Positions 58,701-64,000 of a DNA stretch of 64,000 nucleotides are shown piece after piece. The position numbers and the translations under genes are program-made. Source of the stretch: Bimastos eiseni (Eukaryota; Annelida; Clitellata; Crassiclitellata; Lumbricidae); assembly GCA_959347315.1 (NCBI GenBank), contig OY365807.1, forward strand, positions 8,585,147 through 8,649,146. The letters run 5' to 3'. The notes below the pieces were generated by a model. It worked only from the letters and a program-made list of their open reading frames with translations, did not search any database and was not told where the DNA came from. Position 1 is the stretch's first letter, and each line of letters begins with the position of its first letter.

Positions 58701-61265
58701 TCTACTGCAAAGGACCCTGAAATGGAGGATCTCCAGTCGCAGAGGCGCCATCTTCAGTCCGAGCTCACTGAACAGCGTCACATGGTTGATATCCTGAAGA
58801 AGGAGCGACTCGACCTGGAGTCGGAAGTCCGTCAGCTCCGTCTTACGAAGGAGCAAACAGAACGCAGAATTAGGTACTCCAGGCTTTCTAGTGTAATGCA
58901 ATGTACTACACAGCCTGCTATCTTATCAGGGCATTTATATAATGACTTGTACAGCCTTTAATAGCAATCCCATGTGACTAGGACTCCCAATGTTGAATTT
59001 GCCGATTTCGGCGATTTGCAATGCCAACACAGTTACTCGATATACCATTACCAATTGACTCTGTCCATATCGCTGTATGTAACAAATGTTGCATCAGCCT
59101 AATATAGGATCTACAGTCTATACCAAATAGTCGTTAAAATCATCAAAACACAAGTAGCCTATAGATAAAATTAGATTCAACTTCAAAAGCAAGATGTTTA
59201 TTAAATTCTAGTAACTTAGCAGGTTTTTTTGGCCCAGCAGGAGTGAAATTCTTGTATACATCCATATTTATGAGATCCCAGGACAATTTGGAATAAATCC
59301 AGAACATTGTGTGTAACTGATCTTTGCTTTGCACTATATTATGTGGCAATCTCTTCGAGAGATTCTGTTCAGGCGCTATATAAATAGCCAAATACATACA
59401 TGCAGTGTACCAGCAGTGTAATTGTAACAGAACAGATTATTATGTATAGTATAACAGTGTTGTGTAATGAAATATTATACCATGATCTGTTTCTTAATAG
59501 GGAGAGCCAGAGTCAGGCTGGAGGGACGTTGGGTCGGTCTGTGTCTCGCCTTCAGGAGTCGGTCTTGGACGAAGTGGACGAGACAGAAACTGGTTCCCCA
59601 GTTCGCGTAAGGTCTCGGCTGAGTTTCCGTGGGAGAGACCATGGCGAGCAGGGATTCAGACTGTCGAACAGCATGAACGACCTCAGCGACATTGGTAGGA
59701 GAGGTTCATATTTGATAAGAACTCATTAGAACCATTTGTTTCAATTTCAAAGTCTGTGGTTCTAGTAAACAACCATTCTTGTGGTGCAGTTCATAATGGC
59801 AAAGATTCTGATATTAAATAGTATGAAATATGCCAGCAGATTCAAAACATTATTATTATTCTGTCTCATATGATTTCTGCTCAGTGTTGGTTCTGAGCTT
59901 GTAGTAAAGACATTAGTTAAATATATGACGCATTATACAAATATTTTAATTGTTCTTGATATGGCTTTTACAATATAAAGTGATTGGTTCAACTAATGTA
60001 TTAGGTTTTCTTTCTTTCTCTTTTGTGTTGCACTGACTGATGGAAATGATCAGATTGTGGATAAAAACTTGCTTTGATGAATTCAAATCAGTGAATATTG
60101 TTTAAAGTGCTTTGTGCGTTTCAAAGATTAGATCATTAACTGCTTGCAGACAGAAATTCGTTTCCCTAGGCAGAGCAGTCACAGAAATCTGGGTCCCTAG
60201 GCAGGCAGTCACGAGCATCTATATCTTTAGGCTTTACGAGGAAATTGATTTTTGGTCTGAGCCCAGAAAACATCACTGGCCCTGGGCATTTGCCCATACC
60301 CTTCTCAGCGGGCTGGACTCTTAGCTCTGTATTGACCATAATGCTTAACCTATCAGAATTGTCCATTAAGACACAGGCTAATTGGTTGACCTGTCAGCTC
60401 TGACCTTTTCTTCTGACAGTTAACGGTGTGGATGTTGGCAAGGGGTTGACCTCAGTTTCCCTTGTTATTTGACCAGTTAGAGTTGTCCATATTGGCAAGG
60501 GTTGATTGTTGACCTCGATTTTTGCCTAAGTTTCTTACCACTTAATGTTGTCCATTTTCTTAAGGACAATTGGTTGTGTAGTTGAATTTATAATTAAGAT
60601 TCGAATGGCTGGGATGTTTCAGAGTTTGTCAATGCCCGATACAAACGAGACGTTCCAAGCAGAAATTTGCACAGATCAATGGAGGTAAGTAAGTCTAAGT
60701 GCTTTGTTTATCCAGGTATATAGCTACACATATTCGTGATACTAGATTGGTTATTTTACTGTCATTGTGCAACTTTTTTACTGTTTTTTTAAAAATTTTC
60801 GCCAAGTATGGGCATATTATTCTGATAATGATTAATTTGTTTTTAGAATTCTTCGTATACATGCGCTGTATACAATTGATCTATTGATTATAAATTATAT
60901 TATATTATATTGATTATAAATCTTTCTGATTTGCGGTATTGTTTTACCTTTGCATGCACTGTCATTATCATTGAATGATTCATGTGATTGATCGCTAGAT
61001 TGATTTGCTTATTGTTTCATTTTATTTATTGGTTGATTTCTTGATTGATTGGTTGAATTGTTGGTCAATCAATGAATTACCTTAAAGTAAACAAGTAAAT
61101 AAGTTTAAGATTGCTTTTTAGTTTCGAGAATGTTGGAACAATTCGGATGATGATTCTGTTACAAATGATGGGGATCTATACCGACTGCGTGCTGTCACCA
61201 AGGCCGGGTAGGTTTCAACCTCAAATCTAATCCATCTCTCTTTCTCTCTCTCTTTCTCTCTCTCT

Positions 61266-61342
<77 letters not shown>

Positions 61343-64000
61343 TTTATATTATATATATATATATACATATATATGTATGTACACTTATATATCTTAATTT
61401 AACTATATAAGAAACTTTTTGTCTGTGTCTCAATAAAGGCTTGCAAACAGATCTTTCTGGCGATATGAACATTGTTTTGCAAATTTCTGGGTCATCGTGA
61501 CTATTTTGAGCACACAATTTTCATTGTATTCCGATATTTGGAGAGTTTTGGTTTCAAATTGCACAATTTGATATAATGATGACCGTCATTTGCATTCACA
61601 TCATCTGATGGCTGTGCTAATCTTAACATACTAATCAGGTACATTAACTATAAAGCCACGGCCTCACTCAGACCGCTTGTCAAATGAAACATGGGCGAAT
61701 TTACACAGAAACAGTTTCAGGGGCTAAGCAGTGCACCAGCTAAGTTCAAAATTCTATCCCAAGTGAAGCTAGACTGTAAGGCTAGTATCTATTTATATTT
61801 AAATTTTTAAGATTCGATTTGTGTTTCTGAATGGATTAGGCAGCTGAGAGAGCACATCACAGAGGAGAATGAGATCATTGCTCAGGCGAAGGTCTACCTA
61901 CGCAAGGAGAGGCAGCATCTGATGGAACGCCAGGTGGCGCTGCACTCTGCTAAGCAACAGATGCAGGTTAATTAACCAGTCACTATGTTCATATAAACCT
62001 CTGTGTATGTGTTGATGTATGTGTGCATTTGTGTGGTGGTCTTTTGTTTGGCTCCTTTAACACTGTAACAAAGAGCTGCGCTGGTTCCCTGTTGATTTTA
62101 GTACACTCTTGTCGTTAACAGTGTTAGAACTTTCTCTGTATCATTCAAAATTTACCTATGTTAATTTTCATCATCAGTTTCTTTGCTCAGTGCTTTCAAT
62201 AAGTCCTTAAAAGGTACAATAACCAGATACTTATATGTATACACAATGTTACACATGTATGTATGTATGTATGTATGTATGCATTTGATTTAAAATGTGA
62301 GTACTATGTATTTTATTGAACTGCTTGCAAAAGCACTGTGGGAACATCAGATATTCGTCAAAGAATGTACAATCACAAAACAATAATCATAATGACCATT
62401 ACGGAACAGATGTCTTTTGAGTTGTGAAAGAGTAAAGAGTAAGTATACAATAGAAATAGAGTCATTTGTATAGCATTCTGGTGATAAAACTCCAGGTTAT
62501 AGGACCAATTTTGTATGTATCTGGTTAATAAGCATTATTCTTTGTATGTATAATTGTATTTGTATATATTTATTTATATATTATAATATAACAAAATTAT
62601 ATGTAGTATGATATTATATTAACACATTTATTGTTGTGAGTCCAACTACCTGGAAAGACCTTCCTCCATTATTAAGGATTAAAGTAATGACTAACTTCTC
62701 TCCACCAGCTTCTCACTCTTTAAAGGCTTTCTTATTTCCCGGGGAATAGTTATTCTGCAAGAGGAGCTATATAAATATGATGATATGATATGATGATATG
62801 TATATGGATCTGGCTAATTAGATATCACCCTGAGATACCCCACGGGTGCTATTCACCTGGATGAAATACTTATATTGTATGGGAACTGTGATATTTACAC
62901 TAATTAAGATTACTCATTTATTAACTTGTATGTCGGCCAATGTATTTAGGCATCTGGAAAAGGAGCTTCATAAATATGCTAATACATGGACACAATTGAT
63001 ACTTTCTCATATCAGGTGACTTCACCAGAGTTGGAAGAGATGTTTTCCAGCCTTGATGCGGAGGCAAAGGAACTGGACCGCATCCAGACGAACGTTGTGG
63101 CCGGATCACGTCTACTGCAGGAGAAAGAGGAGAAGTTGCAGCAGCTGGAAGAGGCGCTCTTCCACGACCAAGTTTGTTCCATTATGTCTCATACTTTCAC
63201 ATGTGATGTAATGTAAGGTAACAGAACAATTAACAGAGCTTCTCAGAGGCATTGTGTATGCAGCATGCGGTCAGATAGAAAAATGTTCACTTGATCTACG
63301 TCATGGTCTGTGATTGTGTAGCATCATGATTTTGTCTAAGGCGTGGTATCATCATCGTATTTTACATTAGGCTATTTCCTGCTTGTCTGGAGTCATATCC
63401 GGTACCTTTGTTTACATTTGGATACCTATGTCATACATTTGTCATACCTTTGTTTATGTTTGAATACCTTTGTCGTACATTTGTCATACCTTTGTTTACA
63501 TTTGAATACCTATGTCATACATTTGTCATACCTTTGTTTACATTTGAATACCTTTGTCATACATTTGTCATACCCTTGTTTATGTTTGAATACCTTTGTC
63601 ATACCTTTGTTTATGTTTGAATACCTTTGTCGTACATTTGTCATACCTTTGTTTACATTTGAATACCTATGTCATACATTTGTCATACCTTTGTTTACAT
63701 TTGAATACCTTTGTCATACATGTGTCATACCTTTGTTTATGTTTGAATACCTTTGTCATACATTTGTCATACCTTTGCTTATGTTTGAATACCTTTGTCA
63801 TACATTTGTCATACCTTTCATTTGAATACCTATGTCATACATTTGTCATACCTTTGTTTATGTTTGGATACCTTTGTCATACCTTTGTTTACATTTGGAT
63901 ACCTTTGTTGTACATTTGTCATACCTTTGTTTACATTTGAATACTTATGTCATACATTTGTCATACCTTTGTTTACGTTTGAATACTTTTGTCATACCTT
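44676..64000 (+). CDS. CEP164: CEP164, centriole distal-appendage protein (5' part, continues past window)
   Basis: CEP164 sits on distal appendages of the mother centriole and is needed for ciliary vesicle docking and TTBK2 recruitment (known for the vertebrate protein). Coding exons: 44676-44745, 45463-45574, 46658-46782, 47140-47228, 48092-48193, 48475-48639, 49401-49523, 50145-50216, 50774-50854, 51069-51131, 51633-51847, 52258-52363, 52647-52744, 53183-53314, 53578-53695, 54874-55050, 55928-56047, 56419-56541, 56888-57031, 57371-57454, 58146-58214, 58677-58873, 59501-59694, 60623-60684, 61122-61207, 61840-61966, 63016-63171. All 27 join in frame with GT-AG introns: 3210 nt, 1070 codons, no stop. 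Human CEP164 is about 1460 residues, so roughly the last quarter may lie outside. Identity rests on the N-terminal [11 protein letters not shown] and WW domain. Confidence 0.92.
44870..44959 (-). mobile_element. tRNA-type SINE piece hosting a MITE
   Basis: The minus strand reads CACCACGGTAACTCTTTCAGC, then TTGGGAGTTTAAATC, spaced like A and B boxes. It is interrupted at its 5' side by the 193-bp hAT-type element, which is therefore younger. It lies in CEP164 intron 1. Confidence 0.45.
44960..45152. mobile_element. 193-bp hAT-type MITE with 8-bp target duplication
   Basis: The ends are CAGGGCCCTACCGAG and, in reverse complement, CAGGGCCGTGCCAAG (12 of 15 identical). Both flanks carry the perfect 8-bp duplication CGCCTCTA (44952-44959 and 45153-45160). 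CAGGG ends plus 8-bp duplications define the hAT superfamily. There is no coding capacity. The intact duplication suggests a fairly recent insertion. Confidence 0.85.
45827..46240 (+). repeat. CGAGAC-rich dispersed element, copy 2
   Basis: It lies in CEP164 intron 2. Its left (45830-45915) and right (46125-46235) parts align in order with the reverse complement of 818-1030. A central stretch of about 200 bp is absent from copy 1. No terminal inverted repeat or target duplication could be fixed. Confidence 0.6.
46930..47035 (-). repeat. Tandem reversed LINE-tail units
   Basis: TGTGATAATTTATATAGCAC-type units of about 31 bp occur three times in CEP164 intron 3. Reversed, they read GTGCTATATAAATT, the same tail motif as the LINE fragments. 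Confidence 0.6.
47140..51131 (+). CDS. CEP164: CEP164 exons 4-10: polar linker
   Basis: Seven short exons, most a multiple of three, encode a Ser/Gly/Pro-rich linker: [15 protein letters not shown], then [36 protein letters not shown], then acidic stretches such as [12 protein letters not shown]. Symmetric exons of this kind could be skipped without a frameshift, so splice variants are possible. Residues run from about 103 to 334. Confidence 0.8.
47815..48060. repeat. CAT/ATC-rich microsatellite in CEP164 intron 4
   Basis: Imperfect CATCATC and TTGTCATCA units. Hydrophobic-looking frames (Ile/Val/Met) here are compositional. Confidence 0.75.
48350..48415 (+). mobile_element. Possible tRNA-derived SINE head
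   Basis: ATGGTCTATTGGTTTGTGCG followed by GTGAGTTCAAATCCCAC has A-box-like and B-box-like spacing in CEP164 intron 5. It is short and lacks defined ends. Confidence 0.35.
48830..48975. repeat. ATC/GTC microsatellite in CEP164 intron 6
   Basis: CATCATCGTCGTC units between exons 6 and 7. The methionine/threonine frame on the reverse strand is not a gene. Confidence 0.8.
51633..58873 (+). CDS. CEP164: CEP164 exons 11-22: coiled-coil region
   Basis: Twelve exons encode residues about 335-862. After a Gln-rich start ([11 protein letters not shown]), the sequence becomes almost continuous Glu/Lys/Arg/Leu/Gln helix: for example [51 protein letters not shown] and [19 protein letters not shown]. Such charged heptad-like stretches match the central coiled coils of CEP164 and would drive self-association. 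Exons 16 to 21 are all phase 0 at both ends. Confidence 0.88.
51885..52045. repeat. ATC and GAT repeats in CEP164 intron 11
   Basis: Imperfect CATCATCATC units give way to GATGATGATG and then AT-rich sequence. Confidence 0.65.
53385..53555. repeat. CATCAT repeat in CEP164 intron 14
   Basis: Imperfect TCATCAT and TTGTCATC units fill most of the short intron before exon 15. Open frames read through into the exon, which could mislead gene finders. Confidence 0.7.
54045..54215. repeat. 17-bp minisatellite in CEP164 intron 15
   Basis: The unit AGAATGGATTAGACATT repeats about nine times, nearly perfectly. Confidence 0.9.
54640..54838 (-). mobile_element. tRNA-derived SINE
   Basis: The minus strand starts GGCACGGTGGCTGATCGG then TTAGAGTGGTTGG (A-box region) and continues to GGGCGGGTTCGACCCTCG (B box), with tRNA-like spacing of about 40 bp. 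A downstream body of about 100 bp follows. It sits in CEP164 intron 15, antisense to the gene, ending 35 bp before exon 16. Confidence 0.75.
56623..56662. repeat. GGTT/GGTG tetramer run
   Basis: GATTGGTTGG passes into GGTGGGTGGGTG in CEP164 intron 18. The G-run spacing could allow a quadruplex on the coding strand; that is inference. Confidence 0.8.
59501..63171 (+). CDS. CEP164: CEP164 exons 23-27: C-terminal part within window
   Basis: Exon 23 is a Ser/Arg/Asp-rich linker ([26 protein letters not shown]). Exons 24-25 give [13 protein letters not shown] and [14 protein letters not shown]. Exon 26, [19 protein letters not shown] then [12 protein letters not shown], resembles the vertebrate stretch that precedes the last coiled coil. 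Exon 27 resumes helix ([18 protein letters not shown]). The last donor, GTTTGT after 63171, is weaker than the others. No further exon is seen before the window ends in a minisatellite. Confidence 0.82.
61233..61380. repeat. CT then TA dinucleotide compound repeat
   Basis: CTCTCTTT units, then a pure CT run, then TATATA with a TACACATA break. It starts about 25 bp after the exon 25 donor of CEP164. Confidence 0.9.
62640..62790 (+). mobile_element. LINE 3' end fragment in CEP164 intron 26
   Basis: The plus frame gives [14 protein letters not shown] and then HSLKAFLFP, matching the WNSLP...LK.FLF ending of CR1/L2-type ORF2. It finishes in GAGGAGCTATATAAATATGATG, the shared tail followed by a short ATGAT run. 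Confidence 0.65.
63400..64000. repeat. 42-bp minisatellite in CEP164 intron 27
   Basis: The unit CATTTGAATACCTWTGTCAT plus ACATTTGTCATACCTTTGTTTA recurs with period 42, some units shortened, to the window end. Since 42 is divisible by three, plus frames stay open with a 14-residue period ([14 protein letters not shown]). The full array length is unknown. Confidence 0.9.

Overview
The window is nuclear DNA from a metazoan. Genes are split by many GT-AG introns, intergenic DNA is rich in microsatellites, and remnants of LINEs, tRNA-derived SINEs and hAT elements are scattered throughout. Nothing bacterial, viral or organellar was seen. The repeat style and a receptor of the sex-peptide/myoinhibitory-peptide class suggest a marine invertebrate, perhaps a lophotrochozoan. 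That placement is inference.

Layout. Positions 1-3800 are a patchwork of repeats: an hAT-like element with a transposase relic, a CGAGAC-rich element, a GAT/GAC microsatellite, a duplicated module of about 125 bp, and a 49-bp exact direct repeat. From 10996 down to 3846, minus strand, lies a seven-exon otopetrin (proton channel) gene that can be read through to its stop; only its first exon boundary is uncertain. At 17390-16221, also minus, is an intact single-exon neuropeptide GPCR of the sex peptide receptor type. From 17.4 to 36.5 kb there is almost no host coding sequence, only simple repeats, LINE and SINE pieces, and a broken copy of a multicopy cysteine-motif family (28185-28965). At 36812-36571 is a lone terminal exon of a biogenic-amine-type GPCR. 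From 37 to 44 kb there are an inverted repeat, minisatellites, a telomere-like tract, a CR1/L2-like LINE 3' end and an hAT-Charlie-like end.

From 44676 to the right edge, plus strand, is the 5' part of CEP164, the centriolar distal-appendage protein. I could chain 27 coding exons (3210 nt, 1070 codons). All 26 exon junctions keep the frame, and the start codon and WW domain are clear. The gene runs off the window. Its introns hold a 193-bp hAT-type MITE with a perfect 8-bp target duplication, two SINEs, a second copy of the CGAGAC-rich element, a LINE tail and several minisatellites.

The host genes do not form an obvious functional system: an ion channel, two GPCRs and a ciliary scaffold. 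The least expected signals are in the repeats: the two-copy CGAGAC element, the shared GCGCTATATAA tail at more than a dozen sites, the 129-bp perfect tandem duplication and the three-arm inverted repeat at 37 kb. I found no evidence for a new multi-gene system.
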